Shown: positions 23,977 through 36,000 of the stretch, in pieces
How positions within the stretch are numbered: position 1 is the first letter of the stretch
Layout: each line of letters begins with the position of its first letter
NCBI GenBank assembly: GCA_006176705.1
Contig: QRFJ01001028.1
Coordinates: 969,136-1,033,135 of the forward strand
Direction of reading: 5' to 3'
Source of the DNA: Cocos nucifera
Lineage: Eukaryota; Streptophyta; Magnoliopsida; Arecales; Arecaceae
Length of the DNA: 64,000 bases
Made by a program: the position numbers and the translations under genes
Notes under the pieces: generated by a model
Databases searched by the model: none
Told to the model about the DNA's origin: nothing
The model's input: only the letters and a program-made list of their open reading frames with translations

Positions 23977-25183
23977 GTTTCATTTTTTCTTGTTGACATA
24001 CTTTTAGCTTGATCAACATGAATAGTGTTCATCCAAGAACCAAATTTTGTGATCTAACTATGTGCATGAATTGACCAAAAAAGAAAACTTGTGCACCCTT
24101 GAGATGCATATGCTGATCTATACTTTGTATGAATTCATAAATATATGCACTAGTTATTCTAAATGCATGCATAAAATTTACAGTGCTCTAATTTGTTTCT
24201 ACATTTTCTACAATATTTATCTACGTTCCCTAGAAATCTTGAATGTACATATGCAACTATCATTTCCAATGTTAATTTTTTTTGTTAACATAATCCATAC
24301 AATATGCATAATCTTATTTTGCACTTAATAAATTGTGAACAAGTTTCTTCGAATATGTCCATATAATATGGAGCGAGGGGTAAATTGGATAGCAAATTGA
24401 CAAACAACCTACTTGATTGATGAAAGGAAATAAAAATTTTGGTCAAAAACGTAGCTGAATTACTCGATTTCAATTCATGCTCTCCAAAATTCATATGGTC
24501 ACATCAGAAAATTTAAGGGTCCTTTTTTTGTAGGTAAATAATTTATCTAAAAATCTATATTTTTCTAGGTCAATATTTCTCAAGCAACATTAAGATAGGA
24601 AAATAATTTACTTATATTCTTTTATGCATGGAAAAGTTCCTTCAAAATCTATTATTCATGTTCTTTTATATTACTACTTTCCTGATAAGTTATTAAAATT
24701 TATTCACCTTTCTCATAATACCTCTTATGCTTTTTAGATTTGGAGAAAGCGGATGACTGAATTATTAAGTATTGAATGATGGAGACATTGGAAATGAGGA
24801 TGAGGCATTTTGAATATAAAATTAAATGCCTACTTTACTGGCTAATAGAAAAATGATTTAGCCACCTCTTAGGTGGGTAAGTTCTTTCCTCATTTTATGG
24901 ATAAATGCTATCCAAGAAAAAATAACTTTCCTATTATGAAAAATATAAGAACATGAATAAGTTTGTTAATAAGAAAGTAAACCAACTTTTCTCATGATAT
25001 TTATCCATAAAAAGGGGATGGTAAGAAAAGCCGCACCTTGGAGTCTCTTAAGGAAAACAGCCTAAGATGTAAACCCCCCCCCCCACCAACAAAAAAAAAG
25101 AAAGAAAGGGAAAGCAACTTAAGAGCCAAATACATGGTTATCTTCCTTGTTTGCCATCTCGCATTGTTTAGCCTGATATGCTG
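23977..25183. other. Intergenic upstream of the pectin methylesterase gene
   Basis: AT-rich with no supported gene. A C-run followed by an A-run lies at 25074-25100. The part at about 24530-25025 has weakly complementary ends (CCTTTTTTTGTAGGTAAATAA against the reverse complement of TTTATCCATAAAAAGGGG) and may be a decayed MITE. Confidence 0.4.
24530..25025. repeat. Possible MITE-like inverted-repeat element
   Basis: The two ends are imperfectly complementary over ~20 bases, and internal pieces near 24650-24715 and 24930-24990 are also loosely complementary. There is no clear target duplication and no coding sequence. A decayed non-autonomous DNA transposon is one reading; chance in AT-rich DNA is the other. 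Confidence 0.25.
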
Positions 25184-25184
25184 T

Positions 25185-25193
25185 TATTTATAG
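25185..25193 (+). promoter_or_regulatory. TATA-like box for the pectin methylesterase gene
   Basis: TATTTATAG lies about 220 bp upstream of the ATG at 25415, a reasonable distance for a plant promoter with a ~190 bp leader. A second AT-rich candidate is at 25310-25322. Position and composition are the only evidence. Confidence 0.25.
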
Positions 25194-25414
25194 CCGATCC
25201 CTCTTGACATTTTTTTGCTTGATATGCTGCAGGATATAATGCCTTTGGTAGCTGATTATAATTTACATACCATTAGTTCCATCTATTGTGCATCTGTACA
25301 CCACTACAAATGGAGATATATATGCCCAGAGAACTTTTATGTTTTCCATCAATATTTTGTCACCTCCAACCATCCCACATTCCATCCCTTAGTTTAACAA
25401 ACCTTTAGGTCGTC

Positions 25415-26401
25415 ATGGCAAAGTTCATAGCATATTTCCTAGTCCTCTCTCTCTCCATGGCCTTTAGGGTGGCAACAAGTGACCCAATACTTTCATGCAG
25501 CCAAACCCCTTATCCTCATGTGTGCAGTTCCATGGTAAGCACCAGCCCTCAAGTTGCCCAAGCCAAAACCCAATCCGGGTTCCGTTCCATGGTCCTCCAT
25601 GCAGCCATGGACCGAGCAGTGCAAGCTCATGAGGTTGCGTCGGCCATCGATACGAGCTCGCTTGATTCGAAGGCAAATGCTGCATGGGCCGATTGCTTGA
25701 AGTTCTCCAAGGACACCATCAAGCAGATCAATCGGTCGATGAGCTCGACGTCGAAGGATGATGTGCAGACATGGCTAAGTGCAGCAATGGCCAATCAACA
25801 GACATGCCAGAATGGTTTCAATGATCTTGGTTCTTCCTTTCCCTTGGGATCACCGTTCTTATCATATAACATATCAGAGTTGCTAAGCAACTCTTTAGCC
25901 ATGAACAATGCAATGGCATTAAAGAAGTCAGGTGGTAGCCCTCGATCTCTCTCTGATGGATTCCCAAAGTGGATGTCTGCCACCCACCGTAAGCTTCTCC
26001 GATCGTCAAATACAAATGCCAATCTCGTGGTGGCCAAAGATGGTTCCGGAAGTTACACCACCATCTCAGAAGCCATTGCAGCTGCCACAAATCAAAGCAG
26101 CGGCACATCAAGATTTGTGATCCATGTCAAAGCCGGAATCTACAATGAGACCGTAGAAACATCAATGAACAATCTAATGATAACTGGAGATGGTATAGGT
26201 GCTACCATTATTACTGGTAGTAAAAACGTCCACGATGGCTTCACAACGCCCCAATCTGCAACCTTTGGTGAGTTCTTTTTTATAGCTCTTCATCAAATCT
26301 ATTTCCATAATTCGGTTCCTATCAAGGATTCTCTCTTTCTTTTCATGAGAACGAAAACTTACGATAAAACTAAAATTCCACTAACTCTCTTGTATTATAA
26401 T

Positions 26402-26434
<33 letters not shown>

Positions 26435-26741
26435 GACGATTAAAAGCTAAAGCATTGGACAACTATGAAAGACAATAACATATCACATCATTTACAACCA
26501 CAAGCTTATGTACATGTTTATCATTTATAATTCTCTTTTATTTCATGAGAACGAAAAACTATCAAGTCTTGATAAAACTAAAATTCCACAAACTCTCTTG
26601 TATTATTATTGTTATTATTATGTGTGCGTGTGTGTGTCTTATGCTCAAATATTTTTAACTCATGGTCCCTAGAGATCATGTTCTTAAGTTCGGACCTGTC
26701 ACATCCTTAATTCTTAATGATCTGCTCAAATACGCTTAACT

Positions 26742-26773
<32 letters not shown>

Positions 26774-27509
26774 ACACACACACACTTAATTATTGACCCT
26801 CCTCATGATTTCAGCGGTCTACGGCGAAGGCTTCGTCGCCCGGGACATGACCTTCCAGAACACAGCAGGGCCGGAGAAGCAACAGGCAGTTGCCTTCCTT
26901 TCAGGCTCGGACCACTCGGTCCTATACCGGTGCAGCTTTGAGGGCTACCAGGACACGCTGTGCGTGTTATCCCAGCGGCAATTCTACCGCAACTGCGACA
27001 TCTACGGCACCATCGACTTCATTTTCGGCGACGCCATTGCAGTCTTCCAGCAGTGCAACATTTACGTGAGGAAGCCGATGACGGGCCAGGCGAACACGGT
27101 GACGGCCCAGGGACGGGCCAAGCCGGACGAGAACACCGGGATAACCATCCACGATTCGGTGGTCACGGCGGCGCCGGACCTCAAGCCGGTGCAGGGCTCG
27201 TTCCAGTCGTACCTTGGCCGGCCGTGGCAGGAGTACTCGAGGACGGTGTTCATGAAGACGTCGTTGGATAGCGTGATTGATCCGGCTGGGTGGCTCGAGT
27301 GGAACGAGTCGGCGTTTCCTTTGAGCACGTTGTATTATGGGGAGTACAAGAACACTGGCACAGGGGCGGACGTTAGTGGGCGGGTCGAATGGCCTGGGTA
27401 CCGTGTTATTACGAATGCGTCGGAGGCGAGCATGTTTACGGTGGGGAGCTTCTTGGGTGGAGATTCATGGATTCCACCCACTGGGGTTCCATACACACCT
27501 GGTCTATAA
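25415..27509 (+). CDS. Pectinesterase (type I pectin methylesterase with PMEI pro-region), two exons
   Basis: Exon 1 is 25415-26267 and exon 2 is 26815-27509, giving 515 aa. The enzyme removes methyl esters from wall homogalacturonan. Residues 1-22 form a signal peptide. Residues about 24-165 are a PMEI-type inhibitor pro-region with four Cys (28, 37, 94, 131). RKLL (192-195) is the expected processing site before the mature enzyme starts (NLVVAKDGSG, 203-212). Catalytic signatures are present: GIYNE (241-245), QQAVAF (307-312), YQDTL (329-333), GTIDFIFGDA (349-358) and LGRPW (418-422). Asp331 and Asp352 match the catalytic aspartates, Gln308 the oxyanion residue, and Arg420 and Trp422 the substrate-binding pair. 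Asp357 replaces the usual Asn after the FG. Splice sites are TTTG|GTGAGT and TTTCAG|CGG, and the phase joins correctly. Length is normal for type I. Exon 2 is much more GC-rich than exon 1. The start was chosen for the signal peptide. It looks intact and is the only intact-looking host gene in the window. Confidence 0.93.
26268..26814 (+). other. Intron 1 of the pectin methylesterase gene, rich in microsatellites
   Basis: A 547-bp GT-AG intron at the position just before the AVxGEGF motif where many plant PME genes carry their intron. It holds (TA)n at 26406-26433, a (GT)-rich run near 26620-26637 and (CA)n at 26742-26785. The ~150 bp piece after 26268 is partly repeated near 26530-26600 (AAATTCCAC then AACTCTCTTGTATTAT), indicating an internal duplication. 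Confidence 0.8.
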
Positions 27510-27999
27510 AATAGTCTCATGGCCAATTGTCTACGTATTATTTTTTCGTCCTTGCCTTTTTTTTATTTATTTTTTGGTTATTTATGAGTATCGTTCCATC
27601 CTTATTTTTGAACGGACTTTCAGGTTCTAAATATGGCATCGGAGACCGCTATCATCGCTTCCGAAATATTAAACCCGCAGTTGCTCCGAGGAGGCAAATA
27701 CGCAGACACGAATATTGCCGTAAACTAGGCTATTATGCGTTTACAATTATGCAGTAATCTTGGATCCCATTTCGGTTACCAAAGTATTTACATGAGGAGC
27801 AAAGCGAGGACAATAGGAAAAGGGCACAGCGACCAAATGTTTGAGGCATTATATATCAAAAGCGCACAACCCCATGCGATATTGTCTGCTGCGTGTCAGC
27901 GGATTTTTGTTCGTATTAGAGGGGTTAACGTGACATCAAAAGCTTGAGCAGGTCCAGCTTTGGGCTCAGATCACTTCGGGTCGGTGATAAACATGAACG
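27510..27999. other. Downstream flank of the pectin methylesterase gene
   Basis: T-rich 3' UTR-like sequence, then unassigned DNA. No clear AATAAA polyadenylation signal close to the stop, and no gene. ORFs at 27527-27757 and 27735-27947 have no recognisable product. Confidence 0.4.
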
Positions 28000-28666
28000 T
28001 GTTAGGAATATAATAAAAAGAATATTTCTCATAAAAATCAATTACGATCTAATTGGACTAACAATCAAATAATAGTATAAAATTAATAATAAATTAATTT
28101 AAACTCACATATAGGAGATACACTATCCTAAGATGATTTTCAACCCTCGTACAAGATTAAGCTCGAAAAATCCATTCCAAGATATAACCAAAAATCTCTT
28201 CTATGTGCACGATCGTGGAAAAGATGATAAGAGCTTCAATTGCAAGCAGATGAATGATAAAAAAAATAGATTAAAAGATTTGAAAGATAATTGAAAGAAA
28301 AAAGATTTAGAATAAAGAAAGATCTTGGATTAGAAGGGAAAGAGTATTTTCTTGCCCATAAAAATCCCTCGGAAAGGGCTAAATTTATAGGCACAAGGAC
28401 TAGTTGTTTGGGCTTTTAATGCAGCATTAAAATATATTAAATATGTATTAATAGATATAAAAAAATTAATTGGTCTAATGGTTAGAAAACCAACAGACAA
28501 AACATTAATATTAAAATATGACACTCATCTTGAATTAAATAAGGAAAATGGTAATAATCATTAAAAAGAAAAAAATAAAATTTGGGACCAAACAAGACAA
28601 AAAAAAATGGGTTTTGATTGAAATTGGTTGGAGTGAATTTTGAGTTTTAATTCGCTCCAAAACTTG
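28000..28666 (+). repeat. ~660 bp repeat family, copy 1 (possible LTR)
   Basis: Starts TGTTAGGAATAT and ends near TTCGCTCCAAAACT. It is closely similar to 28680-29336 and 40778-41435. Landmarks are ATTACGATC(T/C)AATT, CTAACAATCAA, CTATCCTAAGATGATTTT and AAGAAAGATTTAGAATA-type blocks. There is no coding content. The TG start and conserved ends fit a short LTR or a small non-autonomous retrotransposon (TRIM/SMART-like), but no PBS or PPT was found. Confidence 0.6.
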
Positions 28667-28679
28667 GTAAACATGAGCA

Positions 28680-29336
28680 TGTTAGGAATATAGAATAAAG
28701 AAAATCTTTCTCATAAAAGTTGATTACGATCCAATTAGACTAACAATCAAACAATAGTATAAAATCAATAATAAATTAATCTAAACTCATTGATTGGAGA
28801 CATACTATCCTAAGATGATTTTTGACCCTCGTACAAGATTAAGCTCAAAAAATTCATCCCAAGATACAACCAAAAATCTCTCCTGTGCATGTGCACAACC
28901 GTAGAAAAGATGATGAGCTTCAACTACAAGCCGATGAATGATCAAAGAAATAGATTAAAAAATTTGGAAGATAATTGGAAGAAAGAAGATTTAGAATAGA
29001 AGAAGATCTTGGACTAGAAGGGTTAGAGCATTTTCTTGCCTATAAAAATTCCTCCACCAAAGGCTCAATTTATAAGCCAAGGACTAGTCGTTTGAGCTTT
29101 TAATGCAGCATTAAAATACATTAAATATGATGCTTATCCTGAATTAAATAAGAAAACCAATAGGCAAAGCATTAATTGTTGAAATATGATGCTTATCTTG
29201 AATTAAATAAGAAAAATGATAATAATCATTAAAAAGAAAAAATAAAATATGGGACTAAACAAAACAAATAAATTGGATTTTGGTTGGAATTGGTTAGAGG
29301 GAATTTTGGGTTTTCAATTCGCTCCAAAACTCCAAT
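28680..29336 (+). repeat. ~660 bp repeat family, copy 2, in tandem with copy 1
   Basis: Same family. It starts TGTTAGGAATAT at 28680 and ends CTCCAATA at 29336. The AAACATGA flank before copy 1 (27990) recurs before copy 2 (28670), so the repeating unit is about 680 bp. That points to tandem duplication rather than two independent insertions. Confidence 0.6.
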
Positions 29337-29721
29337 AATCTTCCTTAAAATTCAATTTTTTTGAAATAATTAATTAAAACTTAAAAATTTGATAATATGA
29401 AATAATTTTCTACTATATGAATATATATACTGTGCAATAGATAAAGTGCCTTTTATGACTTGACTTTATTTAGTGTTAATAGTATCAACCCGAAGGAAGC
29501 AAAATGAACCAAGTCTTGAGTTACGTTCCTTTAATTCAAATTTCTACTATTACACGCACATCACAGAAACTCATGTCACAGGTTTGCACATTAATGGCTA
29601 TGAGTATTAATCATCATAGAGATAGATTGGAGTCTATGACTCCTATATCTAATAATCCACATATGCTCCTTGATCAACTAATCAGCTTGTTATTACCACA
29701 TTAAATCTCCTTTAAGAAATT
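29337..29721. other. Intergenic, no gene seen
   Basis: AT-rich sequence between the 660-bp repeat and the CACTA element. The ORF at 29504-29704 has no recognisable family. Confidence 0.4.
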
Positions 29722-29749
29722 CACTACTATAGAAAAGAGCAATGGGAGC

Positions 29750-29945
29750 ACATACTACGGCAGCGATTTTCGAAACTACTACAAATTATCTACGGCAGTG
29801 GTTATAAAGGATCGCTTCCATAGGTCCGACCTATGACAGTGGTTTACACTAACTGCTATCATAGGTCTAACCTATGGTAGCGGTTTTTTATAACCACTGC
29901 CATAGGCTCAACCTATTGTAGTGGTTAGACGTAATCATTGTGATA
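29750..29945. repeat. CACTA left subterminal repeat array
   Basis: Repeated ~22-bp motifs resembling CTATGGCAGCGGTT and their reverse complements (AACCACTGCCATAGG) alternate here. The array resumes at 30950-31080 after the inverted-repeat insertion. Equivalent motifs fill 38535-38905 at the right end. Probable transposase-accessory binding sites, by analogy with En/Spm. Confidence 0.7.
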
Positions 29946-29947
29946 TC

Positions 29948-30945
29948 TTTTTTCATATTTTTGCTCTAAATATTATATAATTTTAATATTTAATGTCCAT
30001 CTTCATCATTCATTATTTAAATAATTATCATTAGAGTGTCGTCATAAAAGACTGCCTCGATCTGATGGCCCTAGCTTCATCGATTAGAATTTGATTTCGA
30101 TGACCACAATTGAGGATGCGATAATCTAATAGATAGAGATATTCGATGGATCCAAAAATCTGCAACGATGATCTCGGTGATATTTGTAGCATACTATCAA
30201 AGTTTTACTTTAATCAGATATCATTTTTATGATCAATTTAAAGTGGGGTTATTTCGACTGTTAAATGAGAAACAAGTGATCAAAGGATCAGACGACGTTC
30301 GATTATTAGATAATTTTTTAGATAAATGATCTTGACTACTATTTTAATTATTTTTATGATGGTAATTATAAAATTTAAATTATTTTTATAAGAATTATTC
30401 ATGTTAAGCATATCTTGTAAAAGCAGGAGTATAATTACCAACGGAGTTTAAGAATGGATATCAAGCGATGTATAGTTTTGGATCATTCTTACATCAACGA
30501 TTTAAATTTTATGATCACGATTGTAAAAATAATGAAAATAGTAGCCAAGATCATTTATCTAAAAAATTATCTCATAATCGAACGCCGTCTGTTCCTTTGA
30601 TCACTCATTTCTCATTTAACGATCGAAATAATTCCACTCTAAATTGACCATGATAATGATATTGGATTGAAATAAAACTTTAATAGTATGCTACAAACAT
30701 CACCAATATCATCATTATAGATTTTTGGATCCATCAGAGATCTTCATCTATCAAATCATCGCATCATCATTCGTGATTGTCAAAATTAAATTTTTTTAAT
30801 TGATGAAACTAGGGCCATCGGATCGAGGCAATTTTTTGTGACGATACTCTAATGATAATTATTTAGATAATGAACGGTGAAGATGGACATTAAATTTTAA
30901 AATTATATAATATTTAAAGTAAAAATATAAAAATTGATTTTCAAT
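29948..30945. repeat. ~1 kb long inverted repeat (foldback) inside the CACTA element
   Basis: The left arm (about 29948-30390) is the imperfect reverse complement of the right arm (about 30515-30945). For example, AATTTAATGTCCATCTTC and GATGGACATTAAATTT face each other at 29985 and 30880, as do the CGATC(T/C)GATGGCCCTA blocks at 30060 and 30810. The ~120 bp loop is at 30395-30510. There is no ORF. It splits the CACTA subterminal array, so it is probably a foldback or Mutator-like MITE inserted later. Transcription across it would give a long hairpin RNA. Confidence 0.65.
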
Positions 30946-30949
30946 CTAT

Positions 30950-31080
30950 GATAGTGGTTACTGAAAACCGCTGCTTAGATCTATGGTAGCAATTCGAAAA
31001 TCGTTGTCATGGATTTATGGCAATGATTCAAAAATTGCTGCCATAGTTCTATGGCAGCGATTCAAAAATCACTGCTATAG
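30950..31080. repeat. CACTA left subterminal array, continued
   Basis: Five or six further CTATGGCAGC-type motifs, same class as at 29750-29945, displaced by the inverted-repeat insertion. Confidence 0.65.
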
Positions 31081-31083
31081 ATT

Positions 31084-31790
31084 ATGTTATTTTTGGCCAC
31101 CCATCCCCAAATTGATTTTCCCTCCACTCTCTCTCCCTCCTCTCCATCGCCGGTGAGACGTCACCCCTCCCTTTTCTTCTCCGACCGACGTCGTCTCCTA
31201 CTGGCTCCCCAGTCGGCACCGCCTCCACCCGTGCCTCCCCCTTCTTCCCCGACCAGCACCACCACCACCCACGCCTCCTACTTCTTCCCTGGCCAGCGCC
31301 GCCACCTCTCCCTCCTTCCTTTCCTTCTCCTTCTTCTCCGACCTAGGCCCATGGCTCCTCCATCAGGCCGCCACCCGCAACCCACCCCCCGGCCTCTCCG
31401 TCATCGTGCCAACCCCCCTCCTCCTTCTTCTCCGGTTGGCTCGACCATTGGGTCCTTCACCTCTCTTTCTCTCCTTTCTTTCCTTAGCCCAACCGTCGAC
31501 CCCAACCCCTCCTTGCTCTCTCTCTCCTCTCTTCCCTCGATCGGAGCCCCCTTCCTCCCCCTTCTTTCCCAGTCGGCCCAGCCGCCGGCTCCGCCACCTT
31601 CTCTCTTCCTTCAACCTGACCCCTCTTCCTACTTTCTCTCTCTCTTCTCTCTTTCTAACTCACTGTCTCTCTCATTTCGCAGGTGATCTCTAGCGCCCTC
31701 ATTTTTCTTCTAGCGCTGTTGTCGGTGATCCTTAGAACTCTCTGTGTGACCTCCTCTCTGTAGCCATAGATATATATTTTTTTAAATTTT
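31084..31790. other. CT-rich, GC-rich leader region of the CACTA element
   Basis: Strongly pyrimidine-rich (C and T) and much richer in GC than its neighbours. It opens long Pro/Ser/Leu-rich frames (31084-31686 and 31406-31693). I read it as a promoter or 5' leader tract of the element, because such composition opens several frames at once and no domain is seen. A low-complexity protein cannot be excluded. Confidence 0.45.
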
Positions 31791-33014
31791 ATAGTATTAT
31801 TTATTTATCATTTATAATATTTATAATAATATTTAATTATATTTTTTTTAATAAATATTATAAATATTTATTATAAAAATTATAATTATCCATCGATCGT
31901 GGATCGTGCTGGCGGATAAGAGAATCCATGTTGGTTGGTTTTGGACCGTGCCAGTGGGTTCTGGGCTGGGTCATGCCATATCAGCGATCGTGGATGGCTC
32001 TAGGCTATGTCGTGTCGGCGGCTATGGACGGCCCTTATGCCGAGCCAGCTGATAAGAAAATCTCCATCGATTGATTTTGGATCGTATCGACAGTCGTGAG
32101 CTATGCCGACCACTAAGAGAACCCTCACCCCCATTGGTGAGTTTCGTGCTATGCCAGTAGTCTTGGGTCGTAACGTGCCGGCAGCCTTGAGCCTTAGAAT
32201 GATAGATTGTTTACTTACTGCTTGTTTACTTATCCCATGACTCTCAGTCTTGAATCATGAAAACATAAATAAATCAACTTATTGCTTTGTTGAATGCCGC
32301 CGTAGGATGATATCGGGAATCCACAAAGCTTCTTGATAATTTTTTATGTCTTAATACACATATAAATATATAATATAGTAATGCAATATTCACTTCTTGG
32401 TTTCAGTATAAGCTAAGAAAAAGATTCTAGAAAGAATTTTTTGGATGTTTATATCTTGTTGCTTTTATTTATTGCATTGCATATTGATAGATCCATCAAT
32501 TGATTAGTATACGTAATCTCCAGCATTTATATATTTATATGTAATTATATGGATGGAAGAATTATGTACAATGATCAATTGATTATCCAATTTGGATAGT
32601 TTAAAAATTATAAATAATTCTATAGATAATTACGGTAATCAAATGATATGCCAAAAATTCTGAATGAAATTTTAGATAGTATTTTCTTTTGTTCTCCCTA
32701 CATGAAAGAATTAAGAGAAAATATTGCCAAAATTTTATTTAATTTCTGTTGTATATCATTTGATTACTGTAATGAACCTATAGAATTAATATAATTTTTG
32801 AATGAGATAGGATCTATCTTTACCTATTAGTTGATAATATGATATATTTATTGCATATCTAAAAATGATATTTAATGTGAGTTTCACATATGATATTTAT
32901 TTCGATTCCTATTTATTATGTATTTTTTATTTATAATGCATATTTGTTTATAATGCATTCGTATTTATTGTAAGTTTCATGCATGATTTAATTACAGTAT
33001 CACTAATTTTTATA
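31791..33014. other. Non-coding interior of the CACTA element
   Basis: AT-rich, with a stretch at about 31890-32190 repeating the trinucleotide-like TCGTGCCGGCGG/ATCGTGG theme. It has no ORF or domain and probably holds the intron or leader upstream of the transposase gene. Confidence 0.4.
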
Positions 33015-36000
33015 ATGGATAAGGAGTGAATGAAGTTTAGTAGATTTTCGTTAAAATATAAGGCTGGATTTCAAAAATTTCTTAATTTTGCTATAAAAAA
33101 TTTAGGGACCACGAATTTATCCAATGTCTTTGTAAAAAGTGTATGGATGGGCTGTGGCTACCTCGTCAAGATGTAAATGATTATATCATTATTTATGGCT
33201 TTAAACCCGATTATGAAATTTGTTGGGATCAACATGATGAGAGCAGGCTGCAAGGAGGTGATCAGCATGATGGGAGAGTGAAATAAATGGTTCGTGATAT
33301 TTTTTTATTTATTGGCCATAATGATGGTGCATCTACATCCATGCCTGATCCTATGGTTGGTGAAATGACAAACAGTGAGGATATGGAGAAGGTCTATAAG
33401 TTGATGGAGGATGCTAATATTTCGTTGTATCCTAGGTGTGAAAAGATGACAAAGCTTGAGTTCTTAATCCAGTTGTACCATGCGAAATGCTCCAATGGGT
33501 TCAATAATAATGGAGTGAACTATATACTAAAGCTTTTGGGAGATATTCTTTCGGACAATGCACAAATCCCAAAGAATAATTATGAGGTATCAAAGATTAT
33601 TGAACAATTGAGCTTTACTTATACCAAGATACATGCATATCCTAATGATTGCATACTCTACTGAAAGGAGGATACCAATCGAAATGAGTGCACGAGGTAC
33701 GATGTATCAAGATGGAAAAAGAATAAAGATGGCACATCGAGTCGTGTATCGTAAAAATTGATGTGGCACTTTTCTTTGATTCTGAGACTATAAAAATTAT
33801 TCATATCAGTAAAAACATCGAAGGACATGAGATGGTATGAAGAGAATCGAACAAAAGATGATGCATCGAGGCATCCAATCGATGGAAAGGCATGACAAAA
33901 GTTTAATGAAATATATTTCAATTTCACACAAGAGATACATAATGTAAGGTTTGGTTTGTCATGCGATAGTTTCAACCCATTCAAGCATATGAATACCATC
34001 CACCGTGTGTGGCCAGTATTTATTAATGTTTACAACCTCCCACTGTGAATGTGTATGAAAAAATCCTTTGCTTCATAACAGTGCTCATCTCTGGACCGAT
34101 GGAGATAGGTAATAATATTGATGTCTATTTGCAGCCTCTTATTATTGAACTAAAATAGTTGTGAAGCATTCAAGGTATTTCAGCTTTTGATGCTTTGCTG
34201 AATGAGTCATTCTTCATATGCACAGCGCTTTTATGGATAATCAATAACTTTTCAGCCTATGCTCTAATGTCAGATTGGAGCACGAAAGGTAAGCTAGCAT
34301 GCCCGATTTATGAAAAAAATATCCGATCTAGAAGGTTGACACATCGAAGGAGCTTTAGTTATATGGGACATCGATGTTTTCTCCATCGAAATCATCCATA
34401 TAAAAGGGATGCACGCTCCTTCGATGGCACTGTTAAAGAAGGAGAGGCGCCTAGTCGGATGTTTGAAAGTGAGGTACTGAGAAAGTTGGATGATCTTAGT
34501 GTTGAATTTAGGAAAGATGATCCGATTGATGGTAAGAAGAAAAAGCGTCGATCAAAGAAAGATGATACATACTTTAATTGGAGGAAAAAGAGCATCTTCT
34601 TTGACTTGTCATATTGGGAGATAAACTTATTGCGCCATTACTTAGATGTAATGCATATTGAAAAGAATGTGTGCGAGCTTCTATTGATAATAATCTTAAA
34701 TATCAATGATAAGACCAAGGATGACTTGAATTCCTAATTTGATTTGAAAGAATGAGATATTAGGAGATCACTCCATCTGGAGCTGGCAGGGAGAGAACAG
34801 TGGAGGCTCCCTCATGCATGCTATGTTATGAATGCCTCCCAATGGTCTATATTTCTTCGTGTATTGGAGAATATAAAAGTCCCAGATGGATACTCAAGCA
34901 ATATATCAAAGCATGTGAATATTAAGGATGTCAAACTTAGGGGATTGAAGATTCATGCTTATCATGTGCTGACGTAGAAATTGATTATAATAGCTATTCA
35001 TCATGTGTTGCTAAAAAATGTTAGAATGACTGTTATTCATCTTTGCAACTTTTATAGAAGTATTTGTGTAATGAGATTGCTTAAGAAAGACGTGAAGAAA
35101 ATGAAGGCAAGGGTGATGACTATATTATGTGATCTGGAGAAGATATTTTTATCATTATTTTTCATAATTATGATGCATCTCACTATGCATCTTACAGAAA
35201 AAATTATACTTGGAGGTCCAGTGTTCTGTCGATGAATGTATCCTATCGAGAGAAATATTCAAACTCTAAAATCTTATGTAAGAAATATGAATCATTCGGA
35301 GGGATCCATAGTAGTAGGTTATTTGGGTCAAGAGTATATAAATTTTTGTACCATATACTTAAACAAGCTTGAGACACATCGTAATCGGGCAATGAAAAAT
35401 CAGAATGATCAATATGAGTTAATTGAGCCTGCATTTGAGTTCATTCTACAGTTAGATGGACTTTCTACTTCATACCACCTCATTGATTTGAGCATTGAGA
35501 AAAGAGATAAGGCACACCGCTACGTGCTTTTCAACTATGATGTCATTGAGCCATACATAAGGTGAGTCACTCAGTCCTGTTTATTTTATAATAATTAGAA
35601 GAAAATATCTAATTATATCTAAATTTGTTCTTTGTGCGTGCAGCAAACACAAGAAGGTCATAAGAAAAAATACGGCACTCTAAGTATGCAGGAGAAAGAG
35701 AAATGTATTGCAAAAAAAATTTTGAATGGTTCAAAGATCATGTAGGTAATTATATATTCTTATTTTGTGCAACTTTTTTGAACATGTTTACTAATTAGAT
35801 ATCATCTCTTTAATTAGATGTGGAGATTAACGCTCAGTGATGTGAACCTTGAAGTATGTGCTCTTTCAATGGATCCTAATCGTACCATGCATGAGTATAA
35901 ATAGCTCATCATTAATGGCTATAGGTTTAATATTCATAGCAAGTCCGTAAACGTGGCAACACAAAATAGTGGCATGATATTGAGCGCCACCACTGGATAT

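Noticed and set aside
23247..24019. Lys/Arg-rich minus-strand ORFs
   Set aside because: Low-complexity translation of pyrimidine-rich tracts inside a solo LTR.
26960..27328. Long ORFs in other frames over PME exon 2 (for example 26960-27271 plus and 27062-27328 minus)
   Set aside because: High GC opens extra frames. Only the PME frame has family motifs and the correct splice phase.
29750..31080. Possible microRNA precursor or riboswitch from the repeating CTATGGCAGCG motifs
   Set aside because: The motifs sit at both ends of a CACTA element, where subterminal transposase-binding repeats are expected.
31084..31693. Long Pro/Ser/Leu-rich ORFs on both strands
   Set aside because: The frames open because the DNA is CT-rich. 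No domain is present, it lies in the leader of a CACTA element, and overlapping frames are equally open.
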